NCBI GenBank assembly: GCA_036365145.1
Contig: JAEOAD010000015.1
Coordinates: 11,463,501-11,527,500, forward strand
DNA: 64,000 nucleotides
Source: Orientallactaga sibirica
Lineage: Eukaryota > Chordata > Mammalia > Rodentia > Dipodidae
Direction of reading: 5' to 3'
The notes under the pieces were generated by a model. The model made no database searches. It saw nothing but the letters and a program-made list of their open reading frames with translations, and was not told where the DNA came from. The translations under genes were made by a program, and so were the position numbers. Shown here in pieces: positions 23,909 to 34,830 of this stretch; positions within the stretch are counted from its first letter, which is position 1, and every line of letters begins with the position of its first letter.

Positions 23909-24305
23909 GTAGTAGACAGCTTTAGGTCACTGAGATGAACTTACAGACAGGCACCATTATGGAAGGAAGGAATTTATTGAAGCTTATAGATCCAGGGGAA
24001 GTTCCATAATGGCAGAAGAAGCTGGCCTGCTTTTGTATGTCCAAACAGAGAGAGGAAAGCAACAAGCCAAATTCCTAAAATCACACCACAAAAAAGCGTA
24101 CTTCAGGAACTCCAGGCACTTTGTATATCTTTATATTGGAATTTCAAATCCACCACCACACCTTAGGGCTGGACCCTAAGGTGGATCTGCCCAGTGACAC
24201 CTCCTCCTGCCAGGTGGCTGGAAATCCAAGAAGTTTTAATAAACTCCTGAATCTATTGGGGGATGGTGGGCATTTATTCAAACTACCACACCTTCCTAAG
24301 TACAA
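23909..24305 (-). mobile_element. Probable MaLR/ERVL-type LTR, reverse
   Basis: ATGGAAGGAAGGAATTTATTG followed by AGCTTATAGATCC is the antisense LTR pattern of a minus-strand AATAAA just after the R/U5 boundary. Downstream CACCACCACACCTTAGGGCT resembles a U3. The family is not named. Confidence 0.5.
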
Positions 24306-24569
24306 GGTTTGTTCTAGGACTCTTCCTTCTTCATGTCTTTGGTTCTCATGTACTGGGCTTACTCTTTAGTAATTCCATCTCTAGTAAAAGGACCATGGGC
24401 TGTTTATGGAACTGGGTCAAGAATTAATTGCCAAGAATTCAGAAGGAGCTCCTGGAGCATCTTTAATACCAAAAATAAGACAACCTACTAACCACCGAGG
24501 GCAGTAATCATAGGCCTGCTGTACTTCACTGAGTGTGTCCAATGGCTAACCCTGGGAGAATCTGAACAA
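24306..24569. other. Unique sequence
   Basis: No gene or repeat recognised. Confidence 0.4.
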
Positions 24570-25345
24570 GAATACTAATAAGGTATTAATGGACTATAAG
24601 CAAAAGTACAAGACAAATCCTCTATAAGACGATACTAATGTAAATGAATGATAAATGAAATAAATGAGAGAGATCAAACCTGTATGGAAGAGTTCTCGAT
24701 AATTGATGTAGGTGCTCTGAGCTCAAGGGGAGGCTTCATAAGTGCATGTTCTTAAGTGTGGAGTGCACACACTGACTTCTTCCCAGACTGATGGGTGAAC
24801 AAAGGGACAGTAAGAAACCCAACACACACATGATGTTAGCCAAAACAACAAGGTCAACAACAGTGACAAGTATGTGTACTTTAATTTCAATGTGATGAAA
24901 ATGGCACTTAGCTTTTGCCATCTTCCTTCTAAAAATTCAAGTTGAGTATACTCATAAGAAAAACATCCAACAAACATGGGTGCATTTAACCAATCCTAGA
25001 AACTGTCACGGTTATCAAAAGCAAACTTCTGTTACACAAAAGCTGCTCAAAGGGAAATGATGACTAAATCCAATGTGTAAGATAATGGGCTCCTGGAACA
25101 GAATACATCATTAGGGAGAACATTAAGGTCATATGAATAAAGTATGAACTTAAGTAAGTGACATATTATGATGCTCATTAATTGTAACAAATATACATTG
25201 TATCCTGATATTCATCATGGGGGAAACCTTGTAGTATGTGGGACTTCTGTTCTATCTTCACAATGTTTCTGTAAATCTAAAATTGTTCAGGAAAGGACAA
25301 TTTGTTTGTAAGCAAACATCAATAAAAAGATTACACAAGAAAGTA
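24570..25345 (+). mobile_element. Old L1 (L1M-type) 3' end
   Basis: From about 25040 the phrases GCTCAAAGGGAAATGATGAC, GGGCTCCTGGAACAGAATAC, TCTATCTTCACAATGTTTCT and GTAAATCTAAAATTGTTC reproduce the 3' UTR of an old mammalian L1. The terminal CAATAAAAAGATTACAC holds the polyadenylation signal. The upstream 400 bp is assigned by continuity only. Confidence 0.65.
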
Positions 25346-25367
25346 AAAATCTTTATGGGTTTCCACT

Positions 25368-26080
25368 TTTAAAGTTTTTTTGTTGACAATTTTTCACACA
25401 TGTACAAAACATACTTTGATCCTAATCCCTTCCCTTTACCTTCTGTTGTCTCCTTACAACTGTCCCTTCTCCACTGAACCTTTTATTCTTTCTGGTTAGT
25501 CCCTCTTCTGTGTTGATGTCTTTTTTGTCCCTCCTTTATTATTCATGTCAAAATGTTGATGGGCTCAATCTTGTGCAGGTCTGGTGCTGGAAGGGACAGT
25601 TGCTATGAGGTCATGAGCGCAGTGGCCGCTTCATATCCGGAAGATAGCATTCCAAAGCACTCCTTCCTATCCTAGGGCTCTTACATTTGTTCTGCCCCCC
25701 TTTTCCTGATATTGTCTGAGTCTTGGAGGGCCTGGCAGAGATGTCTCACTGAGCACTGAGCACTGAGCAGCCAATGGCTTCTTACTCTCAGGACTTTGAT
25801 TAATCTTGAGTTTCCTACTTTTTGTGCAGGGGACCTGCATTTTCATTTTTGTTTTGTACCTTCCCCCAGGCTGTGCTTGGTCCTGGAGATGTACTGGGGA
25901 TTTCTTTGGTAGTTACACTGTCTCTGGCACCTTCCTAGGTCAAGAACAACATGGAATCTCGGGATTACTCTGGTGGAGGCAAAACTGGGGGATCTTTCCC
26001 TTCAAGAGGGTATAAATGGGGAACTGTGTTCCTTAGTGAAGTATACCTTAGAACCCCTGATATTACTGGTGTGAAAGGTC
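25368..26080 (-). mobile_element. Rodent L1 3'-UTR remnant, reverse
   Basis: GTTGATGGGCTCAATCTTGTG, GCAGGTCTGGTGCTGGAAGG and the CTTACATTTGTTCTGCC / TTGTCTGAGTCTTGGAGGG block parallel the antisense 3' UTR of rodent L1 (Lx-like) as I remember it. It carries no intact ORF. It lies tail to tail with the older L1 on the plus strand. Confidence 0.55.
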
Positions 26081-26476
26081 AACTCAAGTGCACCATACTA
26101 AACACCCTGTCTTGGTCATTTCATTAGCTGTAGTCTCACTGGGAAGGTGCAAGACTTCCTCATAGGCAAAGGTGACTGATGCCTATGGCTCTGTGAATGA
26201 GAAGGGCATGGCCCAGGGGCTGTCAGAGGGTGGGGTGCCTGGGTAGGAGCAGATGCTACAAGTTACAGCTTCCAGGGCATGGACAGACACGTTTCTAAAC
26301 TTTTAGCAAAGGATTGGATATCAGTGATCACTGATAGAGTGTAGACACTGCTTCAGTTGAGGATATATGGAATTTGAGTAGCAAGAGGAATCAGGACAAG
26401 CCTGCAGAAATGTATCTGGGAGAGATGAAGATTAGGTAAAAAGTCCTCCCAAGCAGATGGGACTGGAAGACATTGT
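26081..26476. other. Unique sequence
   Basis: No gene or repeat recognised. Confidence 0.4.
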
Positions 26477-26788
26477 GTGTGTCTATGTGTGTGTGTTCAT
26501 GTGTGTGTAAGTACACTGCATGTACATGTGTGTGTGCATGTGGAGGCCAGAAGTTGATGTCAAGCGTCATTCTCTATTGATTTCCCACTTAGTTTTATGA
26601 GACAGGATCTCCCACTGAACCTAGAGTTAGTTCCTGGATTCTGCTGAAACAACAGCCAGCAAGCACTGGGGGAGCCTCCTTTTCCTCACTCCCTAGCGTT
26701 GGGTTTACAGGCATGCCTCACCATACCCGATGATTTTAAAAAATATTTTATTCATTTATTTATTGAGAGAGAGATAGAGGGAGAGAGA

Positions 26789-26833
<45 letters not shown>

Positions 26834-27082
26834 TGGTCACGCTAGGGCCTCCAGCCACTGCAAACAAACTCCAGGCACATGTGCCACCTTGTGCATTTGG
26901 TTTACGTAGGTCCTGGGCAATCAAATCTGAGTCCATAGGCTTCACGGGCAAGTGCCTTAACCGCTAATCCATCTCTCCAGCCCCACCCTTGATAAGCCTT
27001 ACATGGGTGCTGGGTATCTGAACTTAGGTCCTCACGCTTGTATGGTACATGTTTTACATACTGAGCTATCTTCCCAGACCCT
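26477..27082 (-). mobile_element. B4 SINE split by a DIP
   Basis: The 5' part on plus (GT-rich, then GAGGCCAGAAGTTGATGTCA and AGACAGGATCTCCCACTGAA) stops near 26733. It resumes at about 26985 with CTTACATGGGTGCTGGGTAT and ends GAGCTATCTTCCCAGACCC. Together the two parts make one B4 interrupted by the DIP at 26734-26984. Confidence 0.82.
26734..26984 (-). mobile_element. DIP-type SINE nested in B4
   Basis: AT-rich tail, (GA)n at about 26764-26830, AAATGGTCACGCTAGGGCC body and a TAATCCATCTCTCCAGCCCC head. It lies inside an otherwise continuous B4, so it is the younger insertion. Confidence 0.9.
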
Positions 27083-27089
27083 CTTTTCT

Positions 27090-27204
27090 TTTATTTATTG
27101 ATACAGAATGTCATTATGTAAACTAGGTGACCTCCCGCTTGTAATTCTCCTGCCTCTCTTCCTTAATGTGGAGGGTACAGGTGTCCACAGCCATGCCCCA
27201 CTGA
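27090..27204 (-). mobile_element. Old B1-like SINE fragment
   Basis: A T-rich start, ATTATGTAAACTAGGTGACC, TCTCCTGCCTCTCTTCC and GTACAGGTGTCCACAGCCAT follow a reverse B1 with heavy divergence. Confidence 0.6.
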
Positions 27205-27873
27205 GAGCATGGCTTTTTAGCAGGGTGGGACTGTGGCTCCTATTATGCTGGCCAATCTGCCAGGGCTGCAGTGGAGAGGGCTCAGTTGTAGTTGAGGAAA
27301 GGGCCATGAGAGCAGTGAGTTCTCAGGTCTGATGGGAGAGTGAGACTTAACTCAGGGTCATTCTCTTCACTGTACACAGTAACAGGTACCTGGAGGCATG
27401 ACAGGGTTGGGGATGAGGTGGGAATTGTCCATCCTGGCAGGAAGGAGTATTTATCACCTACATTGTTAAGAACAAGGTGATCAAAGGGAGATCCACTTAT
27501 GTCACTTTCACTATTGTGTCTAAATGATCTCCAATGCATCTCCTAGAGAAACTTGTTGGTGAGGATAGAAAGTCACTGAAATGACTGGGATACCCTGGTC
27601 CAGCCTACGCCACGGTCTAGGTCTAGGCCTTCTTTCCCCTTGACTAGCCCTGTGGGTGAGATTGATGATGGACAGGTCTCTAGCCTAGCCAAGCCAACTC
27701 GATTCAGATTTTTGACAGTGGTGCCCCCTTTTTACCTAATGACCTCCTGCTAAGCTTTACCTGGTAACGGTTCCTTCTCCTCACCAGCACTCCCTGACTG
27801 CCCTGGCAGCCAAGCTTCCATCCCGTGAACCTCTGTGGAACAACCACAGCAGCAAGTACACAGATAATTTTAA
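27205..27873. other. Unique sequence
   Basis: No gene or repeat recognised. An 85-codon minus frame (27282-27539) has no domain. Confidence 0.4.
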
Positions 27874-27992
27874 CACGATGCCTCGTGGTGCAGGCCTTCA
27901 GTGTTTGAGGCAGGAGGATCATGAGTTCAAGGCTTACCTGCACTACAGAGTTAGTTTAAGGCCAGCCTGAGTAGGTTATCAAGAGCCTATTT
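27874..27992 (+). mobile_element. B1-related SINE
   Basis: ATGCCTCGTGGTGCAGGCC, TTTGAGGCAGGAGGATCATG, AGTTCAAGG and TTAAGGCCAGCCTGAG define a plus-strand B1 relative. Its tail has grown into the adjacent (GAAA)n tract. Confidence 0.72.
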
Positions 27993-27996
27993 CAAA

Positions 27997-28052
<56 letters not shown>

Positions 28053-28064
28053 AAAAGAAAGAAT
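27993..28064 (+). repeat. (GAAA)n tract grown from a SINE tail
   Basis: About 17 GAAA units directly follow the B1 relative. SINE A-tails are a known seed for such tetranucleotide repeats. Confidence 0.95.
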
Positions 28065-28365
28065 TATCTTAGTGATTTTAGAAGGTTGACTAGCTGCTGA
28101 CTAGCATTGGTGGGGTTAGAAAAATGCCTCCTTGCAGAAGTTGCAGCTGAGACCTTGTGTGAAGCTCTCTAAAAGATGCTACCCAAACCTAGGGCTCCTT
28201 TCTCCAGAGAATGTATTACAGAGGATGAGGGATCAGGCTTGCAGGAAATCAGAAACAGTAGAGGTGTTTGTGTAATAAAGAGGACTAAGGATAGTTCCCA
28301 GTACCAGGGTCCAGGTAATAATGGGACAAGGGGCTCAACTGACAGAGAGCTAAGCCAGAAATCAG

Positions 28366-28496
28366 TCAAACTCTTCCCCTCCCTCTCGTCTTCCCTTTCT
28401 CCCTTTCTTTCTCCCTCCCTCATCCCTTCCTTCCTGCCTTCCTTCCTTCTTTCCTTCCCCTTCTTCCTTCCCTCTTTCCCTTCACTCCTTTGTCTT
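28366..28496 (+). repeat. Polypyrimidine (CCTT-rich) tract
   Basis: About 130 bases of almost uninterrupted C and T with CCTTCCTT and CCCTTT units. It lies some 300 bp from the purine-rich (GAAA)n tract on the same strand. Confidence 0.92.
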
Positions 28497-29269
28497 AAGG
28501 CAGGGTTAGCTTTCCATGAGTGACTCCAGCTGGGGTCAGATAGTTGTAGGGCCCTGAGCCATCAGCCTGGCCCTTGTCATCAGCTCCTTGGCAGGGTCAT
28601 ATGGCAGAACTGCTTGTCCCACCTCAGCCGGGGTGAACGGGGATGGTGCTGAGCTGCCAGCCCAGCCTCTTTCCACTTCTCTCCCTGGGTCTGGGCCAGT
28701 GGGAATAAACACAGCAAACTTTCAGTCCAGCCCTGAGGGGCCTTGGTCTTGACCTGCCAAAGCAAGTTCTGGGCAGTGTCCTCTGCTCTCATTAGCCAGA
28801 CTGTTGTGTTTGTACAAAAAGAGGTTGAGCTCATGAAGATCCAGTGTGGATACCCTGACCTTGACTCTGGAGAATTTTCTAGAAGCACGGTGCCAGAGCA
28901 CTGTGTGTATTGTCAAGCCTCCAGGGATGTTCAAGAGCTGTAGGCAGTCAAAACGAGACAGATGGTTGGGAGTATCCCAACCCAATCCTCTTCGAGGACT
29001 CCCAAAAGGGGAACCTTCCAGAATCAATATTAGAATCACTTGGGGATTGGAAGGACAATTTTAGAAATTGAGGTAACCCTTTCACCAGTGTTGCTATGTG
29101 AGAGTGGAGAGCACATGATTGCAAGCCTTAGGCCACCAAACCCCCATTTTCCAAGCCCTGCCGGGATGCCTTCTGTTACGGGACTTTCTGCCACATGTGT
29201 TTTCCTGCTTGGACATTAGAGGGGATTTCTGCTTTCCTGAACTAAACTATGGGTTTTAGTTGGATGGAG
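28497..29269. other. Unique sequence, several short frames
   Basis: Overlapping open frames of 66-105 codons on both strands (28580-29064) reflect a low density of stops in GC-richer DNA. None shows a recognisable domain or a convincing exon structure. Confidence 0.45.
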
Positions 29270-29405
29270 AAACACAAGCTAGAGAATCAGACGTACCTGG
29301 ATTTCAACCTCAGTTTAGCTAGAAATGTATCCTTCTCAAGATATCTCCCACCTGTAAGTTCCATTTTCTACTTCTGTCAAATAGGAATAATTAAAGCCTT
29401 TGTCT
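29270..29405 (+). repeat. MIR fragment
   Basis: AGAGAATCAGACGTACCTGG and TTCAACCTCAGTTTAGC, then CATTTTCTACTTCTGTCAAA, and ATAGGAATAATTAAAGCC correspond to the MIR core in order. Confidence 0.6.
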
Positions 29406-29610
29406 CACAGTTACAGAGGGAACTGCAGGAAAGAGCTTGTCCTGGTACCTGGATCTCCACCACCAATTTTGAGCTCCAGAGACCTAGCTGCCTCCCACTT
29501 CCAAGAGACCTTTCTTCAGATGTTGTGGGGCTCACATTTCTGTGCTTACTTCTCACACATGGAACATCAGTACGTTCTTATTAAACACACAGAACGGCAG
29601 CACAGGAGTG

Positions 29611-29986
29611 TGTCAGTCTTCTGGAATGGCCATAACAAAGTGCCACAGGCTGGGTGGCTTAAACAAGTGAAATATATTGTCTCACATTTCTAGAGTTGAG
29701 AATTCTGAAAGCAATGCATTGGCAGAGTTGAAGCCTCTGCTTTGGCTTGCAGATGGGCATTTTCTCCCTGTGTCCTCACGTGGTCTTTTCTCTGCATATA
29801 TCTGTGTATCAAGTGCCTCTTCTTACAAGCACATCAGTTACTTTGGTTTAGGGCCTGTTTATGCGACCTCATTTTCCCTTAATAACCTCTTTATACATTG
29901 TGTTTCCAAATACAATCGCATTTTGAGATACTGGGAGTTAGGGCTTCAACGTATGAATTTTGGAAAACTCAATTCAGCCCATAGCA
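29611..29986 (-). mobile_element. MLT1A-type MaLR LTR
   Basis: The plus strand runs TGTCAGTCTTCTGG to CAGCCCATAGCA. Inside are GCCACAGGCTGGGTGGCTTA, CTCCCTGTGTCCTCACGTGG, CATTTTGAGATACTGGGAGT and CGTATGAATTTTGG, a close reverse complement of the MLT1/MST layout. Ends TG/CA and length (376 bp) fit a complete solo LTR. Confidence 0.82.
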
Positions 29987-29996
29987 AAGCGTTAGA

Positions 29997-30614
29997 GGGA
30001 AACACAGATGGGTAAAGTAGTTTGGTGGGAATGATAAGCTGGACACGATTTGGTTTTCCTTGCTCGGTGTTGAGCTGCCCGGTGGTCTTGTCCTGAGGCC
30101 TAGCTGGATGGATCCTCCTCATTCCAGGCCTGGGCAGCTGTTGGAGCTCTCAGCAGTGTGTGGGCAGCTCTGCCCTGTCTGCTGAGTGGCTGCGAAGTGT
30201 ACTTCCATCCACGACACCTTGAAATGTTTTATAGGCAATTCCGTCCTGTCAGCAGCTGCATTTCTTAATCAGCGGCTCATTCATTCCTCTAAAGGCTTCT
30301 GACATTTTTGACCAATTCCAGCGGGTTTGGTGTGGGCATGCCCTGCCATGTGCTCTTGAATCCAAGTGTGCTCACACCCTGGGAGCAAGCCAGAATTCTT
30401 GACTTCTACCATTATTCTTAGCCTTGAAATGGTGGGAGCAGGCATTTCAAACCAAGACTTGGACTTTTGCAAACATAGTTTGGCCTTCCTGCCTACCTAT
30501 TTTTACCTCCTTCATATTTGGAGAGAGAAAATTCCCAGACATGAGCCTGGGAAGCAGGCTGTTCTCAGGTCAACTCTTAGCTTTGGCTTTTTGTGTCTGC
30601 TTTTACAGAGAAAG

Positions 30615-30645
<31 letters not shown>

Positions 30646-31744
30646 CAGCTATCTTCACTGGGGATTGCCCACTTAAGAACCAGATGGTCACCCCCCCACC
30701 CCGTTCAGGGTCTGGTGGTCATCACTGTGGCACCAGCAGCCACTCTTATGTTTCCATACTGTGGTCCCTCTCAGTGGAGTAGAAGAGCAAGATTATTGAT
30801 ACAGCTGTCCTGCGGGGTGGTGGTGGTGATGGTGTTGGTAGTGAGGTAATGTCTTGTCTTGCATTGATTCCATTGATGCTTCCCAGACATCTATGCATCC
30901 TTCAGGCCCTGCAAATTAGCAGACTGGTACCACACTGCTACCTTCATCCAGCATCTGTGTACGAAAGTGAGCAATGGGCAGATACATGGGGAGTGGGCCC
31001 ATGCTGTGTGGCCACCAGGCTAAGGCACCAGGATACCAGATGGGCTTCTTCCCTTAGCCACATATTAGAGGGACACGAATTCCTGGGAAGATTCCATTCT
31101 GACATGTTTCTTTCCTGAAATCAGACTCTATAACTCCTGCCTGCCCTTGGTGGTACCTACTTGCTTCCATTTGTGGGTGGGGACAGAGAGTCATTTATCT
31201 TTTTCACTGTAAGGAGACAGTTTTGGTGGCAGTGGTTGTTTGAATGAAGACTAATTCCAGCCAGGGGACTTTCTGTGACCCTCATCCATCAGCAAGAGTG
31301 CTTGGGTGTGAGCAAGAATGAAACAGGCCAAAACATTTGTTTGGCTTTTACACGTATCTGTTGGAACGTTATTTTCTTCACTCTCCTCCTGTGTTTTTTT
31401 CCAGGGACAGGGAGTGAAACTAACTTGCCTTATCTCTTCCAGGCCTCTGCAATAGTGATTTTCTTGAGGACAACTATGACTTTAATGTATCCTAAGTATT
31501 AATTTTCAGGGAAAAAATTGTCATTAAAATATCACCAACTAGTCTTCTCTAGAAAATTCAGTGGAATGAGCAAATTGTCTGTTTGGATGGGAGTGGTTGA
31601 GGTCAACAGCAAGCTACCTCTCTGGGAGAGCCTGAGGGTTAGTGGTCAGGACTGAGACCATCTGTAACTTTTCAGATAAGCTTAGTAGGAATTGTGAATT
31701 TTTCTGAAACCATAGCAGCCAAGGACCTGGTAGAATGTGAGGTG
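29997..31744. other. Unique stretch with a 29-nt poly-T
   Basis: 30020-30370 is GC-moderate, repeat-free and looks like a candidate conserved noncoding element. A T-run occupies 30617-30645 without a SINE body. The 138- and 141-codon frames across it are phase-shifted readings of the same T-run (runs of phenylalanine) and are not genes. Confidence 0.5.
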
Positions 31745-32092
31745 TGTGTGTTGGTTGATCTTGATTGTCAACTTAATTAGATTTAGGATCATTGAGAAGG
31801 AGACAAACCTCTGGGCATTCTTGCGAGACAGTTTTAGATTAAGTTATTTGAAGTGGGCAGACCCACCTTCACTGTGGGCTGCACCATGCCATAGCTGCAG
31901 TCCTGAACTGAATAAAAAGGAGAAAGCCAGATGAGCACCAGCACACATCTCTCTCTGCTGCCTCAGCATGGATGGAGTGTGACCAGCTACTTCCTACTCC
32001 TGACACCATGCCCTCCCTGCCATGTGAGATCATCCCTCCTCCAACCGTGAGCTGAAATAAACTGTTCACTTCTTCTTAGTAGGTCACAACAA
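31745..32092 (+). mobile_element. Rodent LTR-like element
   Basis: TTGATTGTCAACTTAATTAG, GACAAACCTCTGGGCATTCT, GAATAAAAAGGAGAAAGCCA, GATGGAGTGTGACCAGCTAC and AACCGTGAGCTGAAATAAAC follow a widespread rodent repeat I remember but cannot name with certainty. The AATAAA near the end and overall length fit an LTR. Confidence 0.6.
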
Positions 32093-33959
32093 CAAGGAAT
32101 ACGGGGGTGGGGGGAGGGCATTGGGTGGCAGAAAAAGTCTTCAGTTCTCAAAGGGTACTCATGGGATCTCCTCTGTGAGTTCATGGTAGGAAGAACTTTG
32201 ATCAGTGGGTGGGTATTACTGTATGGTTAATCCCAGCTCACTTTAGGAGACAGTTTGTCATGAAGAGTTGTCAGCATAGATGGGGAGCTGGATCATCAGA
32301 GACTGGAGGGGCACTCAGCTGAGATGGGGAGGTGACCAGAACACTGGGCACATGTCTGTGCTTCTGGACGTCTTTCTGAGCTTAGTGTTCAGTGTGGAGC
32401 ACAGCAGTTGTGAACACTTCATTCCTTTGCTGTATTATAGGTCTCCTTTTCCCTCTATATTACCACATTGAGGGAGACCATCTGAAACAGCTTCAAAAAG
32501 GCAGAGCTAGTTTGTGCTCAGTAACTTATGCTGTTTCGGGAGTGTCCTCTCTTCTACTCACAGGTAATGTGAACTCTTCTTACTTATAGGAATGTCCTCC
32601 CTTCTACTTACACACAAATTGGACTCATCTTACTATTTTAGTTATGTTCCTACCAGTGAGTGAATTCTTGTTTCATCTTATTCTCACTGCATTTGTCTCT
32701 ACCCCATGCCTCCCTTCTTCCATCCCCTGTTGCCCCTGTCCAGATGGAGTGGGTTTCTAGACAAGAGCACAGGCCATATCCAGTGATGGTTTTCCCTGAT
32801 GTTTGGGCCTCTTGTCCTTTACAGAGCTTGTAGTGAGCATTGAGGTTGGAGCTTAGAGAAGTTATGGACTAAAGCTGAGAGCAAGACCCTCTGCTGAGCA
32901 AGAGCCCAAATTCAAAGGGTCTGCCCTTCCTCCGAGATTTGTTTGGCTGTGGTAACCCCAAAAACACTGGGTCAGAAGAACATAGTGAGCCTTTGGGAAA
33001 CCAGAAGGCTTAGCTCTTGGCCCACTGAGATCAGCTGCTTATGGTGGTCATGCCACTGTGACCAGGGAGGAACCCAAGCCAAGAATAGCTGTGTGACCTT
33101 AGTACTGTGAGAACCTTCATCTTATCAACCACTTCCCTGGGAAGCGCTGGCTTAGAGTTCTGGAAGAAATTTGACCTGGAGGTTTCAATGGCCCAGGAGC
33201 CAACTTTATTGAGCTTCTTCACACCTTTTCTTGAGAGGAAATCAGACCGAGTCGGGTCAGGGATATGACTGGGCTAGGAGTTCAGGCAGAGAAGATTTAG
33301 GTGTGTGTGTGTGGTCCCACCATACACTCCTGATGACCTGTGTTCTTCACTGTCAGGAGCCTGAGTCATCTGCATAACATTTTGCTTTTTATATTTTGAT
33401 AGATATTGAGTGAATTTTACACTGTCACAGATTAAAAGTACACCCTTGAATGAAGTGCTTGAAAATTTAGGAAGTTGTGCTTCTTTTCTAATAATTGCAT
33501 CTAGTCTAGGCAGAACCATGTGATCCTACATTCTTGTGCAACATTATAGGCAGAGGGAAATTTCTAGGGTATTGAGCTGGTGTGGGTAAATGACTTTTTG
33601 TGGCGGATGAAGGGATGACTTAAGAGTACAGATCTTGACCTTGGCATGCATAGGGGTGGAGAATATGTGAAATAGAATAGGCACATGAGGGAAGTAGAGA
33701 ATATGATGGGAAGGGAGAGGATTGCTAGACCATGGGAAATGGAAGCTGTAGAACCAGAAGAATATACTTCTGAAGTTGAAAAGACCACAGTCACGGTAAT
33801 TAGGTATCCTACTCATGAGTATTTGTGAGAAATGTCACCCAGAGAAATGCCACTGAGGCTTGAGGGATGTAAGAGACAATAATGAGATTAAAACAGACAG
33901 TGACAGCAGGCACACAGAGATCAATGGAGACAGAAAAGCAGAGCAGGGCATGATTAAGG
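32093..33959. other. Unique sequence, no gene
   Basis: About 1.9 kb without recognised repeats except GT-rich patches at 33300. At 32560-32610 two similar phrases (CTCTTCTACTCACA and CCCTTCTACTTACAC) are spaced 48 bp apart, a minor local duplication. No coding signal. Confidence 0.45.
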
Positions 33960-34150
33960 TCATCTTTTGTTGAGTTCTTGCCGTACGACGGAAGCTGGAC
34001 AACTTCTTTTCTAATCATGACCACTGCTCCACAGGGGACTCATCATAAATCCTAATTTTTGATCAAGGAAAATAGCAGTGCCATTCTATGTAAGTTGCAG
34101 AGCTGGGGTTTGAAGTAAGGTGGGTTTGCTCTTGAAGCTGCTAATCATTT
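33960..34150 (+). repeat. MIR-like fragment
   Basis: TAAGTTGCAGAGCTGGGGTT and TGAAGTAAGGTGGGTTTGCT match the MIR 3' core (AGCTGGGATTTGAACCCAGG in the consensus). The 5' part is weak. Confidence 0.5.
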
Positions 34151-34830
34151 CCTGAAGCTTCTTGTATATCCAGTCCCTACTTTTCATGGAGGGCTTCTCG
34201 GAAGCAAGTGAATGCAGTCCTTTCATTGTATACATAAAGAATCCAAGGCCTCAAAAGGGAAATGGGATTTCATAAAGCCATCATATCAGACAGTAACAAG
34301 GAAGAAATAAATACCCAGTTCTTCTGGCTATGGACTAGTGGACTGCCAATATCCCAGCCTTAAAATGATATGTCCCTGCCTCTCCACACCTGTTCTGTCC
34401 TACTTTTGATGGTTATTAACTTTAACAGTTCTACATTGACATGAATGAATTCTACATGGGTTTTAAAATTATTTTAGAATATATACTATCCATTATTCAT
34501 GACATACTTTACATTGCTTGTTTTAAAGCCAAGAGAAACCTACAGCAATAACTTCTACTCTTTTGGCTGTGACCCTATATTTTACATTGTATCTCATTAT
34601 ACACAGATGTACATATATCTGTACATCATACATAACTGAACCATATGCCTTCTGAAGTAATACTTATGCTTACTATGTGTGATAGACTTCAATATATTCT
34701 ATTCTTGTCTATTCCATTCTATTTTAGTTAAAGCTATGCTGGTTGTGAACCATCTAAATTGATTTCATGACAAATTAATGGTTCACGACCCACAGTTTGA
34801 GATACCATGACCCAAAACAATGTCTTAATC
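34151..34830. repeat. Probable old DNA transposon or MIR traces
   Basis: At 34230-34300 the phrase AAGAATCCAAGGCCTCAAAA is MIR-like. At 34730-34805 TGCTGGTTGTGAACCATC, AAATTGATTTCATGACAAAT and GGTTCACGACCCACAGTTTG resemble the end of a mammal-wide hAT-type element. The family cannot be named. Confidence 0.35.

Noticed and set aside
25749..25770. GAGCACT repeated motif as a possible CRISPR-like or regulatory array
   Set aside because: Only about three contiguous 8-9 bp copies with no spacers, in an L1 remnant. CRISPR arrays are not expected in this genome.
30366..30849. 138- and 141-codon plus frames
   Set aside because: Both pass through the 29-nt T-run as polyphenylalanine in different phases and have no domain.
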